DNA of 64,000 bases from Pyrenochaeta sp. MPI-SDFR-AT-0127 (Eukaryota > Ascomycota > Dothideomycetes > Pleosporales > Cucurbitariaceae). Below the pieces are notes generated by a model. It worked only from the letters and a program-made list of their open reading frames with translations. It had not been told where the DNA came from and did not search any database. A program made the position numbers and the translations under genes. The stretch is taken from positions 62,001 to 126,000 of the forward strand of contig JAGTJM010000070.1 of the NCBI GenBank assembly GCA_020747015.1, written 5' to 3'. This document shows, piece by piece, positions 12,472 through 25,070 of this stretch (position 1 is its first letter; every line of letters starts with the position of its first letter).

Positions 12472-14285
12472 CATACCGGTATAGTTATCAAGTGTGTTGT
12501 TGCATTATTATACCTGCCCAGGAAGGCCATGGGGAGGTGTAAAAATCGGAGTTGGACAAATCTGGGTCCTTTTTCAGACTTCACGGCGTTGAACAGGTGT
12601 TACTTTGAGATTCTTCGGTTGCTAGCGAATGATACCACTGCTTGTATCCATCGAATACTGATTTGAATGTTGTATTTTACCAAATGTTCTCACTCGTAGA
12701 CAACTACAAGCAGTCATTTGCACTTTGACATAATCGGTTCACATCGTGGCATCAGCTCTACTACCCTAGAGTATAGTTCAATGGAATTTTTAATCTTGCT
12801 ACGGTGATATTTGTGAAAGAGGGTTGTACCGTCGTTGTCGTTGATCTGCCAAATACTGCTGCTACTCAGACACTACAGAATTATGTCTTGCACGCCTTAT
12901 TTTATACATCATCGGTTTTCAATCAAGCACTGCTAAGCCTTCCGCCCCAACTCTCCCTTTCCATCCTTCCTGATATATTCATGTACCCCCTAATTTAAGC
13001 TCAAGAAGAGGTTTGTAAAAATCAAATTTGAGTGCACAGAGAAGTAATGTGTTAAGTGCAGAATGAATACACAGTCTTGTGCAACGTCATACTGGATGAT
13101 CAGGTTAAAAGATAGAGTGACCAAGGGGACTTATCTATACTGATCAGCTAAACAGAACATCTAGGCCAAGCGAGGTCTCTCTCCCTCTCTGGTATTGCTG
13201 TCGTATTTCATTATAGGTTATGCTGAATGTAAGACCAACATTACTACTTGGTCAAGGGCAGCGGTTTTTCTCCAAGCAAGTCGCTCTTTTCTTCGAGTCT
13301 CTGTTATACAATACTCGTCAGCGATGAATTTTGTTCCAGTGACGAATATCAAGTCACTCTCCTAGCGAATTAATCTTTCAACTATTAAGCTGCTACCATT
13401 GAATATTCCTGTCCTGTACCTCAAGCTCTCCAAGAGAATACGAAAGACTTCAAAACAAGAATTTAGCATTCTGTTCATTGGTTGTCATTGAAATGAATTT
13501 ACCCTTGCTGGGAGCCCCAGGGTAGCCAGGGATATCAACTTTCGTTTGATGCTTACCAATTTTAATATGTGATTATATCTCTGCGGGGCAAGTGCTTTGG
13601 ATGGCACTGCCGAGACGAGAACTTTAGATACAATCCAAGGCCATGGAGCAGAACTCGAACATGGTTGCCAGCATCGCACCAGCGTACTAGAGATTTGAGA
13701 GAGAAACACTTGTAGGAGGAGGTGGGGCAGACCTGTCTATCCAAGTAGAATGATAACACTCAAGACAATATCGTGTATGAAATCTGCTAGGCCATCTGTT
13801 CACTGCTGTTCGAGGAGGATGGAAAAGGCTTGAACAACCGAGTTGCTTTGGATAGCGACGACTTACGATGTATGGAACATACCGGTATCGACATGAGATT
13901 GCTATACTATGACACCAAAAAATCGGCAAGTCATCTCAATCTATAAACCCTAGAAGACCGCTGCTCACCCCACACCCGACGCATTCAACCGTGGTATAAA
14001 GAAATGGTCTGTCTGAGATAGCGAAACAGCAAAAAATGGTAGAGCAGGTCAGGACGTGTGATGATACCTATTCGCCTGCACACAGACAAGGGTTAGAGAA
14101 GACAGGAAATCAATTGGACTGGACCCTTGCTAAGAACTCAAAAAACTCACAGGAAAGTCAGAGTATAAGTATGGAGTCTGGATCGATCATAGGTATGGGT
14201 TGAAAGTTTGCGATAATATTACTTCAATTTCCACTGATCAGAGGCCTAGGCGCGTCTGCGGTACATCTTGGTGTTGTACAAGGAT
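12472..14285. other. 1.8 kb gene-free interval
   Basis: AT-rich with many stops in all frames. I see no domain, transposon end or RNA gene. It may include the 3' UTR of the rhodopsin-like gene (minus strand). Confidence 0.45.
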
Positions 14286-15913
14286 TCAGACAGTACGCCC
14301 AGTACCCTTCACTAGCGTTTCCGTGCTATTCGCTCTCTGTATTTCCTTATCACTCACAGTCCCTGTCCATCCTTTATTGGATGTGGGTGTTCTCCATCCA
14401 CTCAAATCACCTTCACCACCCTCAACGTGCACATGGATATCTGTGACAACTTGTATGTCGCGCCCATCGATGCTCGAAGTGCGTGAGTGCTTCGTTATGT
14501 TCATAGCGTATTCAGATTGTGATTGAAGGTCTTTACGGCCGTGATTACTTCCAATAGTAGCATACGTTCTTGGTGTATTGTGAGCGCTGCGTTTATGCGA
14601 AGAAAACCCCCCAGGAAGCCATCGATTCACAAGAGGGCGAAGTAAAGGACTAGGAGAGTAGTAAAGAGTCAGCTGGAGCCTCTATAGAGTTCATACATAG
14701 ATATGGCTTACAGGCAAGAGCAAATTATGCCAACATTTGTTTCGACAGAGCTCCAAGTTGCTGCTGGTGGGTTGTCATAGGTTGGGTCCAGCGAGTTTGA
14801 AATCGCGACAAGTGATTGGAGGCGGAGAATCGACACTATGCAGACACTGTGGGCACAATCGTCAGTATGAGACGGAATTTGCTAATTAGCGCATGAAGGT
14901 TGAACACGAGTGCCACGATGTGGATCGCACAAAGTAGCGCAGATGCAGAATATGAAACATCTATCGCTAGCCACGCGCCTAGCGGAGAGTAAGAGAATGG
15001 AATCAGAATACTCACAATCCACCAACAGCAAAAATCGCAATCAATGCCGTCTTCTGCCGTCGCCCCAGATTTAAGCTTCTGATGACTGGTATTGGAAGTA
15101 TTATGATGGCGAAATCAGTCAAGATATTGATAGCCGCATTGGTACTACGCTGTGTCAGCATGTAAGCCCAACACAGAAGTGGACCAGAACTTACAACCAC
15201 ATTGCAAATTGATTAATACAACGTGCGGCCTCCCTCGTCCAGAACGCGTGGATAGGTACACAGGCAAAGATGCTGCTAAACACTGTCCAAATAGTGTAAC
15301 AGATGACAACAGCCATGACTGTCCAACATGCGATCTGAAATTTCTTGGTCGTAAAGACTCGCCGATACTGTAGAAGAATGGAGCCTTTTGTAAAGCCGAG
15401 TGATAGATAGTAGACGATGAGGGATACCCAGAAAGCCTGCCATATGAGTCAAAGTGTGGCCCAGTAGCACAAGTAAGATATTGGTACCTTCAGGCTTTTG
15501 ACCATAACAGTTGGTTCCAGATCAGCAATGTGCTGGCCCATTCCCCATTTTGCCTCTGGTCAAGTCAGTATTGATACCAATGAGTGCCTGGGAGCGTACG
15601 AACGAAACCCGATGCAAATCGTCAAACCGATCGAGCAAATCTACAAGGACATTAGTATGAGTTTTCAACGATGCGAAGCCAGGTATATTGCCATTGCTAA
15701 AATGATGCCATAATCTGTAACATAGGCTTGAAGTCAGCGCATACACTACAGATGTCTCTTATAAGTACGCCTACCTTCGATCCCTGGGCAACGGACGAGA
15801 AAGAAACGAGTATACAGCCGAAGAGCAACGATAACCACTGCGATGCCAGTGAATGCAGCCGAGACATTGACGGCGTAGTCGCCACGAGGATTGCCGGAAG
15901 CCGTAGTCATCAT
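14286..15913 (-). CDS. Fungal rhodopsin-domain integral membrane protein
   Basis: Eight exons on the minus strand (15913-15775, 15714-15692, 15640-15604, 15555-15488, 15436-15195, 15144-15016, 14846-14712, 14649-14286) add up to 1137 nt in frame, 378 residues. Family landmarks appear in order: an N-terminal AFTGIAVVIVALRLYTRF helix; GFQAKWGMGQHIADLEP; AFWVSLIVYYLSLGFTKGSI; ACWTVMAVVICYTIWTVF; TNAAINILTDFAIIILPIPV; PTYDNPPAATWSSVETNVGI. These fit the seven-helix fungal rhodopsin_domain (PF20684) of plasma-membrane proteins, mostly of unknown function, some related to PTH11-like receptors. Exons 2 and 3 are only 23 and 37 nt. The intron after exon 2 appears to start with GC (15691-15641). A hydrophilic tail of about 120 residues follows the last helix. 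No CFEM domain is seen. The start is tentative between two adjacent ATGs. Confidence 0.8.
15641..15691 (-). other. Probable GC-AG intron in the rhodopsin-like gene
   Basis: A 51-nt segment beginning GCAATA and ending CCTTGTAG with an ACTAAT branch site. No in-frame GT donor of normal size exists here. Removing the segment joins GIILAM to ICSIGLTICIGF in frame. Confidence 0.5.
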
Positions 15914-18429
15914 GAAAATCAAGTATCTCTTGCCGGAAGCATTAAGACCAAGGTGTCATGCAACTTTTGTCGTGGAACATTGAGCTCTCCACAACCGGCC
16001 AAGATTTGAGGGTTGCCACAATATATGGGCTGTTGGTGGAGGCTCCAGGGACACGGAACAGGGCCAGGATGGGGCACAGGGCTGTGGGGAGGGTGCGCTT
16101 CCCCTGGCTGATCCGGAATCCACCGACTCGTCACTAGTGGGTACGCGTGCAATGATCTACTATTACTGGGTAATCCGATGATTCAGGTACAAGTACACGC
16201 CGACGTGGAGATGCTTTTAAGAGGAGCGAAAATGTCATGCGACATTCATGCGGTGGTCTGTTGGGATGCTGCATAGCTGCAAGGCGCAATCACAACGCAC
16301 ATCCAGTACACCCCCCTTGAGCTCGGTGGAACATGCGTTTCTAATCTCCTGCTGTATGTAGCTGATATTGCCGCACTACCAAACTCTGTTGGGAGCGAGA
16401 TGGCGCCAGGGGGCAATTGGATGGCCCTCAAACATCTTGTAACGTCCCCAGCCACGTGTGGTGGTTTTCAGCAGCATGCCCTAGGGAATGCGCCTAGTAT
16501 TTCGGTTATACAAGTCATGCAAGCCACGATCGTGAACGGTGCAATTCCTTGTGGTTAAAATATCATCAGGCCATGGGTTCAGCCTCGGCTGACCGTCAAT
16601 TCTTGTACCATGTGGTACTGTAAGCTTTCACCACGTAACATGTACATTATGATTTAGTGGTGTTCTGTAAGTCCTGACAACGCCTCACTTCGTCTGAACA
16701 AACGTGATAGCACCACTCCAAAGGTCCATACGGTAGAGGCAAAAGGGTGGAAAACATGGACTGCGTATCGATGTTCTCCAGAAACTCAGGGTGTTTGCCC
16801 AGCATGAGGAACGGCACAGGTGAGCGTCAGACGGCCCCGAACACCCAGGCTGGCGTCTTTTGCACATCTTTCGCTACACTGAGCGGATACTTAGCTGGAT
16901 TTGTATATCCCCGTATTGCTGCCCACCTACGCCGCGGATATACCCTTGACTGGCTCTTCAGATATATTGATTACGAAGAAAGTAGTAGATTATTCAATTC
17001 GTGGATCTAAATTCTCTCCAATCGACCAGGATTATGCTCCGATCGGGCCGATTGTGCATGAGTCGTGCAAACGCATCAGGCTCCCAACCGGAGGGCACGG
17101 AAACGATCTACGGAACGATTGATGCGTGGCATTAGCCGTCTTGATTGCGTTTGCCCTGAAGGCCGAGCGTTTTTTGGACCCTTCGTTTAGTTTACGCGAA
17201 CGATTCGTTGATAAACATGATTAAGTTTAAGAAGGTTCAAATGGCTGAAAGATGGCAGTGGCCTCGTTCACTTGTCACCACATCTGCTACCGTAGCCACT
17301 ATGCACTTATTGGCTTGAGACTATCATTTGTTTTGCCCAGAAAATATGGTTTTCATCGCGACCCCATTGCTCTTGATGCAAAGCCGCCTCGCATGACGAA
17401 ATTACACGCAGATTTTTAACGAGCCAGTAGCGCACAACTGCCAAATAGACTTGGTTACTATCGTCATTGTCAAGATTTTACATTCGATGATCTCAATCTC
17501 GAGGTCATTCTCTGCCATGAGGATTTTGAGGGCACAAGTGCATCGATGTTGGGATCAACACATAGTAGTGGCCCACATAACAAAAATTAAGTCGGTCTGT
17601 AATGGCGGAGAAGGAGTTGGCGTTTTACTTCATTTGGGTTTCGCTGGGAGGCTGAAGGGTATGAATCCGCCTGTTGGCTTTGCGCATGGGCAGGTCAATT
17701 GATACAACAATTATTCTAGATGGCCTCTTTTAGGACTAGGAAGACGCAGGAAAACACATCCCTGGAGGACTTTGGTTGCAACGATGGATGTTAGCTAGTG
17801 TCAGAAGATCATTCTACTAAACCAGTCTCTCCTAACTTGCTATGCAGAAAAAGGGGTGGCACTACGGAAGAACAAAACGGGTCATCCAGGGGAACGCGCT
17901 AGTGATCTAACCACAAATGAGCTGCATCCACCAGGGTCGAAATTTTTGGGTCCTCGGAGCCCATGCTCAGCGTCCTTCAATCGCAAGCACCTTGTACGTT
18001 TCATTGGCTCCTGTAACTACGGTGAGCCGTTTCCAGAGTAAGGCGCATTCTGTGAAATCCTTGTTGTGGACCACGAGCTTATTATCTCTCGATTTGAGTT
18101 GGCAGACTTGTGTTGGCCTTGAGATACAGAAACAATTCACAGATCCGGTATGAGCCTAATTGCAACATGTCGGTCAACCACACGCTGATCTGGATGCGCA
18201 GGCCATGCGAACCCCGCAGTATCTGCTTGAGACGTCACTCCTGGTTGATAGATGCAATGCAACCTCGACAGAACAATCATCTGAACAGTCAGCATGCTCA
18301 TCCGGCCTTTTTCCCACGCTTCTCTCTAATTTATGATCACCGCTACAATGACTCGTCTCGACTTATTTGATCTGCCCAATACAATAAGTAATTGTGATAA
18401 ACAATATAAGATCTTATTAGCACGTCAAC
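15914..18429. other. 2.5 kb accessory interval, no supported gene
   Basis: Frames are short and lack recognisable domains. A 73-codon open stretch around 16901-17122 (TYAADIPLTGSSDILITK) looks faintly coding but has no start context or partners. It may be a decayed gene. Confidence 0.4.
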
Positions 18430-19775
18430 ATGGGGCTATTTGGAACTGATCCAGTGATCATCGCGCTGGGCGCCGAGCTGTTGCGCAATAGTCGTTCGCT
18501 CACGGTGATGAGAAACATCAGGCATGCACGCAACGATATCGAAAATTTTAGCAAAACAGTCCGCCTCTTTTCAAGGCTATGCGAAGATTATCTCGGCATG
18601 TGTTCGCATTGTTCAGATCCCGAAAGCACACTCTTTATGCTCCAGAAACCACTTAATCTTATGGACCAAGGACGCACTTCGCGACTGCACCAAAGCTTCG
18701 CAAGCAGGTCAGCGCATTGGCATAGGCCCCAAGTGCTTCCCTTCTCGACACGATTGCCGCGCATGTGACATGGTATTTTAGTGGGAAAACGGTGAAGAAA
18801 CTACGAGCTTCACTATGCGTGGCAAGGGAAAACATTATCGAACCCACCAATGTACAAGCAACCGAAGAACTTGGCGAGCAGTTGTGCTACCCTGAGATCA
18901 GCCTCGACACCGGAACAGAGGCGGGAAGTTTAAGACCAATTCAAACGACCAATAAGGAGCGAATATGTGATCTAGAAATAAGGAGGTAGATCTATGAGGT
19001 ACGATTGTGCTAGTGTTGCTAATCCTTTACGGACAAAAACCGTCGCGTGCAACGGCATGAAATCACAAGATGTCTAGATGAGGCAAAGGAAGGGGTTAAT
19101 GTATCTTCAAAAAACAAGTAAAGTCAACCACTTGGTGCAACGTACTCAGCAAATTTTCCATCTCGCAAAGTCGGTGGAGACGTACGTTGAGGATATCCTG
19201 CGAGAACGGCAAGAGTCGGGCAAGCGCGTCCACGCTTTTTCACATCATCAGCAATTGAAGGTTGCTCCACCATAAAAAAGCTCAATACAACCGCCTTGAT
19301 CTACTTTTGGCCCCATGTCAGTGTCGGGTATGTATAGAGTCGCGCCTGATAGCTAAAAATCCATCCCCTGACGGTAAGGTAGTGAGGCAGAGTCGATCTC
19401 ATGTAGTTAACGAAGAGAAGAGGCGTGATCAGCTAAGCAAATTTCAACATGAGAAGATTGATCCCACAAATTTGGAGCTTGATATGGTGGCGGGCTTATT
19501 CATGACGTTGCTCCAATAGTTATGAGTGAAACTGAAGGTCGAGTGACGGTCAAGGATAGCGGTAATATCCAAATTGCCTCAACAGAGACGAAAAATGTAA
19601 AGCGAAGAGGTGAAGGCAATGGAAGCGTGTTCGACGAGAGTATACACGAATATGGTAAGGGAGGCAGCGTACTCCAGTCCGTCCTGGACATTATAGGTAT
19701 TCAGCTAAAAGATGTTATCAGTGGCATGCTAGGAGCCATTCACCACAGGACTTCTGACATTGTAAGCTGCTGAAA
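18430..19775 (+). pseudogene. Decayed Helo-like / fungal N-terminal-domain gene
   Basis: The region starts with an ATG and MGLFGTDPVIIALGAELLRN, followed by a helical stretch (ENFSKTVRLFSRLCEDYLG). Coding-like sequence then continues in other frames: first NHLILWTKDALRDCTK (near 18650), then KLRKQVSALA, a TAG stop, and LLDTIAAHVTWYFSGKTVKK (18690-18800). Further stops follow at about 18987 and 19130, with a third frame giving SVETYVEDILRERQESGKRV. Together this reads like one helical Helo-like N-terminal protein, a type often found alone or on fungal STAND/NLR proteins, interrupted by at least two frameshifts and several nonsense codons. No effector, NACHT or repeat domain can be made out downstream. 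The family call is from pattern memory and needs a profile search. The 3' limit is approximate. Confidence 0.5.
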
Positions 19776-20262
19776 AGGATAACGATTAGTGAACGTGGGG
19801 CGTGGAACGATTCGAAGAATTAAGTTGTTACGATGTAGGCCTAATTCCCTGAACATGCCAACCCAAAACTTTCTGAATACAACAACACACGCCTCCTCCG
19901 CCCCGCTTTCTCACCAGGCATACACCCGTTCACTACACTTGCTCTCCTTCAATCAGAGCTAGTATGTCAGATGCTCTTAAGAAGGTGCTTGAAGTGACTT
20001 TAAAGACGTTCATGAAAGCATTCCGATCCTCGACGGCATGAACTTCTACGGACCGGCTGCTGGAGCCAGAAAAATGGTCTCAACTCTGGTATAAAGCGCC
20101 AGAAAGACGTTCGGAGCGAACCGTCCAAAAAGGCCATACATTTGGGCGGGGAAGAGAGCAATATGCATGGGGATAACCTCCAGTGCGATAGGTGCTGTTC
20201 CCGATCGCTGAAAATATTGTCAGAGACTGATGAGTGAGGACCTTCGCAGCACTATACACTCC
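19776..20262. other. Intergenic, 3' flank of the Snf2 gene
   Basis: No gene is seen. It lies between the decayed Helo-like gene and the stop codon of the minus-strand Snf2 gene. Confidence 0.5.
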
Positions 20263-23200
20263 CTAACGCCGTCCATATACTCCATCTTCTTTCCGAAATC
20301 CTAGACTCCCTGCTTTCCTCTTCTCTCGTGTTGTCTCTCCTTTCTCGACACCCTCTAACACGCGCGTCCGCCCAAACATGCCAATCTCCGGCTCATCGTC
20401 GACGTTCTTATGATCGTACTCCGCCTCACGTTTGAAAAGAGCCAGAATGTCTTTCATACTTAATTTTCCAATCGCTTTACCGCCTTCAAGAGCTGCATTT
20501 GCAAGCTTCCGCTTTGCTTCCTGCAATTCGAGAATTCTCTCTTCGACACTATTCTGGATGGATAGCCGGTAGACTGTTACATCAATCGTTTGGTTCAATC
20601 GGTGGACGCGGTCTATTGCTTGTTCTTCTACAAACTATGGGTACTTGTCAGCCGGGCTGTCGCCACAGGGGGCTACGCAATGGCGGAAGACGTCTTAAAA
20701 GGATAGAAAATTGTTTGGCGGACTTGAGGCTATATGATAACGTACCGGATTCCAGAATGGTTCCATGATGACGACGCGACTCGCAGCTGTGAGGTTGAGC
20801 CCCAAACTGCCACACTTCAAACTGCAGAGTAGGACCCGTGTGCGCTTATCATTACGCAGCTTATGCAAGCTTGCTTCACGCAGATCATTCCGCATGCTAC
20901 CATCGTAGCGGGTGAAACTATAGAGTCCGCGCTTGAGAAAAGGTTCAATGAGGTCAAGCATGGATGTGAACTGTGAAAATACGATGACTTTGTGGTCCGG
21001 TGTCTCTTTCTCCAGAATTGTGAGCAATTGTCGGATTTTGGTGGATGGAGTGAGATCAGAGGCATTGTACTCGACTCCTGATGACCTGTTTGCATGTCAG
21101 TGTGCCATTCCGGTCATGCCCCAAAAGTCGAAGTCGGATTCTGCAATTGTCTAACATAGTTGCCAGGCTTTGGTTTTGCAAGCCAGATTAGAGGGGCGAG
21201 GCACTTACGTATCACTTTCTGTACCCTCATCTGAGTCGGTCAGCGATTCGGTGTTGCTCGAGTCGCTCTGGTCGTCCAAATCAGTCTCGCTGTCAGATTT
21301 AGCCCGCGAGGACTTCTTCGCATGTTTTTTGCGAGTAATGGCAGCCCCATCCTCGCTATCAGTATCGTGGACTATGAAGGAGTCGAGATTGCTTTTGCTC
21401 TCATCTACGCTGCTAGTTGAGTGCGAGTCAACAGAGGCAATAGTGTCACCGCCACCCTCGGCGTTTTCATCGTCTGTTCCACCAGCTTTGCCTAGGTCCT
21501 CAGAGTGCTGCTGATGTTCAGGAATGAGCCACTCGCCCGTATCTTCATCGTCGCTGTCGACAACTACACGACGTTGCCGAGGTCGCCAGGAGCCTTTCGT
21601 AGCTTCACCTCTATCATGAGACTTGCAATGCTTCTCTTCTTCCGCCTTGCACTTGTGTTTCTGTTTATGCTTCTTCGACGTTCGTGCCGATGCATTCAGG
21701 TCAGTTTCACACTCCTTACATCGCACAGCGCCAGAATCTGCATTGTCGCGTGTTAAGGCGCTCTGGCAGATATCGCAGCGCTTAGTTGCAACGCTAAGTC
21801 CGCCTAGAAGATCTGCAAGATCATCTGCGTCGGCGTCTTTTATCGGTTTCCGCGGCGTATGAATACCTGCCGCAACGCCAGGCTTGGATCCTGTAGTTAA
21901 GGCGTCTTTGTCATCCTTGACATTGCTTTTGGTAAGGTTAGGGTGATTGCATGCTTGTCGCAAACGCAAGAGTAACACCAAAGCGCCAATGTAGTCTTGT
22001 TTCTCACCACCCATCATCTCGTCGAGACGAGACTGTGCGCGGTCAGACAGACGGTCATAGAAGGCACGCTCTTTAGCTGTAAACTCTCCGATGACGGTCT
22101 CAACGTTGCGCGCGACGATTTGGAAGGCGGGCTTCTCTTCGCCTTCCTTTGTCTTCCCACCGAAATTGAGAGCACCCTCCTTCTTGAGCACATCTTTGGT
22201 GCGACGCTTCATAAAGGCTTTGAGGAAGATTTGTAGTCTTCGCATGGCGAGATTGCCGCGACCATTCTTCATCGGGCCAGAGATGGAGTCTTTCCAACTG
22301 GACATGTCGCAGTATGGCTGAATGCGAAGAAACTTGATCAGACTCTGCAGCTCGTCCAGGTTATTCTGCATCGGTGTACCAGTCAGACACCAGCGGTAAT
22401 GGGATCGAACATCGTAACAGGCCTTGGTCATCTTTGCGTTGCGATTCTTGATAGTATGGGCCTCGTCGAGCATGGTGCGGTACCAATGTATTGCGAAGCA
22501 GCCCTTTTTGAGGCCATCGGGGCCATCTCCACAGCTTGCATGTTCTGATGCCAGGACTTGGTAGGTTGTGATGACGACATCGTATTGCTTCAGTTTCTCG
22601 GCCGACTTTGTGCGGTTCGGGCCATGATGAACTAGAACCTTGAGTTCATGAGATTTCGAGACCTTGGTGTTGATTTCAGCTTCCCACTGCTTGATGAGTG
22701 CGAGTGGAGCGACAACAAGGGTGCCCTTGCCGGTCACGTCGGAAATCTTGTTCTTCTTGTTTTCCGGCTCTACACCCTTTTCAGGACGGGGATTGGAAAG
22801 AATGAGCGCGATGGATTGTACTGTTTTGCCCAAACCCATGTCATCAGCAAGAATGCCACCTTTTGGTAGTTTTGCACGCTTATTGTGATTGCCTGTTTCC
22901 TTTTCAATCATCCAAGCTACTCCGTCAACTTGGTGAGGAAGTAGCTTGACCTTGAGGCCGTCTACAGTCCCGTCGTCCTCTTCATCCTCGTCTCCTTCTG
23001 TCCCTGCATCAGCTTTGGCCTCTTCGTCCTTCACCGCAAGGGCCTGCAAGCGATCGGCCAATGATTTGCCACCATCATCTTCCTGCCTCTGTTTCGTCTT
23101 CTTCTTTCGGCCACAAGTGCGAGGAATTTTCTCGCCATCTTCGTCAAAGGCACCCTCAAGTAGGGCTTTTATATTCTCGCTAGCCTGGCCAGAGTCTACA

Positions 23201-24181
23201 TAGGCATGCATGTCGGGTGCGCCGAAGCGGTCACCTTCTGCGCGAATTGCAGCATCCGGATCGAAATCGTCTTCATCGTCCAGAATCACGGTCTGGCGAG
23301 CCTGTTGCAGAGGGTTGTGTGTGCCTTTGTTGAGGGGTTGGAAGCCATTGGATTGGCCCATGGAGGAGTAGATTGGCCTGGGAGGGGGGTATACTGTTTG
23401 GGCTGGGACATTGCCCGGCCGGGAGAGTGGAACGCCCTGTGATGGCTGCCGTGGCTGGAAGTGGGCAGCGGGGATCTCGAATATGTCCGAACCAGTGGAA
23501 GAGGCCGAGCTGTAGCGTGGGCCTGATTGTGATGGACCCTTGAAGGGGCGATTGAGTCCATCCAGAGCATGGGCAGCATTCTGCGGCGGTCTATGCGAGT
23601 TGCCCGAGTACTGCGACGGCAGCCGGATCGGCCCCTGTTGGTGCTCTGGGCGCATCTGGCCTGGCCTTGGCTTGTTGAAAAGGTGTGCGAACTCGTCTCT
23701 CCCGGCCGTCTTGAGCGGATTCTTCAGCGGACTGGGTTGGCCAAACTGAGGCGCCGGGTTCCGCTGCTCTTGTCGTGGCCGGGGTGGCGGGGCGGTCGTG
23801 GATGCATCGTTGCGTGGCGGCTGCGGTGCCGGCGCCTCTCGTTCTCGCACCATTCTGCGCCGTGGTGGAGAAGACGATGGGGGACTGTTGTGCCGCCCTG
23901 GGAACCACTTGGGCCTTGAAGTGACTTCAGCCTCCAACTTTGCATTCAGCCTTTTGGCCGAGGAACGCCTACCCTGGACTGGGGAGCTCGCTTTCCTCGA
24001 AGAGTGAGCTTGAATTGCCTAGGAGCGCCGGGCTCCTGTCGTTGTCGTTGTCGATGTCGTCGTCGTCGTCGTCGTTGTTATTGTTGTCGCCCGGGTAGCG
24101 CTGCGCAAAGGTCGGCTTTTGCGGAGAAGAGAGGCTGTTGACAGGGCGAAAGGGCGCACCGTGCTTCTTCGGGCTGCTCAT
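20263..24181 (-). CDS. Snf2-family DNA-dependent ATPase / helicase
   Basis: Proposed exons on the minus strand: 24181-23973, 23914-21209, 21085-20746 and 20634-20263, 1208 residues. Helicase motifs: GGILADDMGLGKTVQSIALI (Walker A, near 424), LDEAHTIKNRN (DEAH box, near 551), LTGTPMQNNLDELQSLIKFL, and after the last two introns VIVFSQFTSMLDLIEPF, CGSLGLNLTAASRVVIMEPF and EEQAIDRVHRLNQT. A four-Cys cluster (RCDICQSALT..VRCKECETDL, near 778) and a highly acidic/Ser-rich segment separate the two lobes. This places it with the Rad5/16-Ris1 (Uls1) branch of Snf2 enzymes, which remodel chromatin or displace DNA-bound and SUMO-modified proteins. The Cys cluster lacks the full eight ligands of a RING. 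The N-terminal tail is disordered with a poly-Asn/Asp microsatellite. The first intron is uncertain; see findings. Confidence 0.88.
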
Positions 24182-24536
24182 GGACAGCCGTGAAGAAACG
24201 TGGGCAGAAGCGTGCTCGCTCTCTTGCTCACCGTTGTTTGCTCTGCCACATTTGGGCGTCAGGGCTTGGCCGACGTTGTCGGGCCACCAGTTCCGCCCCC
24301 ACCATCACGCGTCTCACAACACCCGCGCTATCACGAGACCATCTATCAAACTTCATCACCAGCCAGCCCCAAGTGCATCAGTGTCACACAAAAGCCTCAT
24401 TTGCTAGCATATCACCTTGGCCCTTGGGCTGCTTAAGTAGAGACCCACTGACAAACACTCCCTCCAAGCCCCTCGCCGTCTCTCCTCTTGCCATCCACAG
24501 TGCCATCTCACTAATTACATTACATGTCTCATCATG
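24182..24536. other. Snf2 promoter / 3' flank of small membrane protein gene
   Basis: A 355-nt spacer between a minus-strand start (Snf2) and a minus-strand stop. No coding signal. Confidence 0.5.
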
Positions 24537-25070
24537 TCACAATCCCCTCAGCCCCAAAGCGCCTAATCCCAACGCCCCTACTGCACAGGCACCCAGGAGC
24601 CCTCCTGTTGTCTTCCCAACCTGCCCCATCGCGACCCCAAAAACTAAACTTCCAATGTCCACCACGTCGGCTGCAATGCCCGCCCAGATTGCTCTCCGGA
24701 TCTCTCTTTAGCTTCGTTAGCAAGCATGGCCAAGCATGGTCGGCATGTCCTCGGTTTCTGCTTACCGTCTCCCACCATCATCTCTCCCTTTGTCTTCCGC
24801 AGTCACCAAGAGCTCTCCAAAGATTGCATCCCGGACACCAAACATGCGCACAAGTACCGCCTGCTCTGCTGGCACAGTGTACCGGAAGAGACCACATGTG
24901 AAGCGCGGTGCGACAAGGCAGGCTGCTCCCGTGGCAATGCGAATTACCGAAAGTGCTTTGATGGCGATCTGGCTTGTCGAGGAGAGCGGTGGAGAGCAAT
25001 GGTCCTTCATGACTTTGGAAGGGCTGCCGAGGAGAGGATCATTTGAGTTATGAGTGGCCGAGGTCGCCAT
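24537..25070 (-). CDS. Small integral membrane protein (DUF4267-like)
   Basis: Two exons, 25070-24766 and 24705-24537, give 157 residues. The 60-nt intron starts GTAAGC and ends GCTAAAG. Splicing joins DKGRDDGGRR to EIRRAIWAGIAADVVDIGSL in frame. The protein has about four hydrophobic segments: ALSVIRIATGAACLVAP, VRMFGVRDAIFGELLV, GIAADVVDIGSLVFGVAMG and a Gly/Ala/Leu-rich end (LLGACAVGALGLGALGLRGL). The pattern matches a widespread but uncharacterised fungal membrane family resembling DUF4267. No catalytic motif can be claimed. The location is probably an endomembrane or the plasma membrane. Confidence 0.78.

Noticed and set aside
16901..17122. 73-codon open stretch with coding-like composition
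   Set aside because: It has no start context, partner exon or domain, so I could not support it as a gene or name a pseudogene family.
24032..24090. CGT/GTT trinucleotide tract
   Set aside because: It encodes the Asn/Asp run in the Snf2 N-terminal tail and is an ordinary coding microsatellite, not a separate element.
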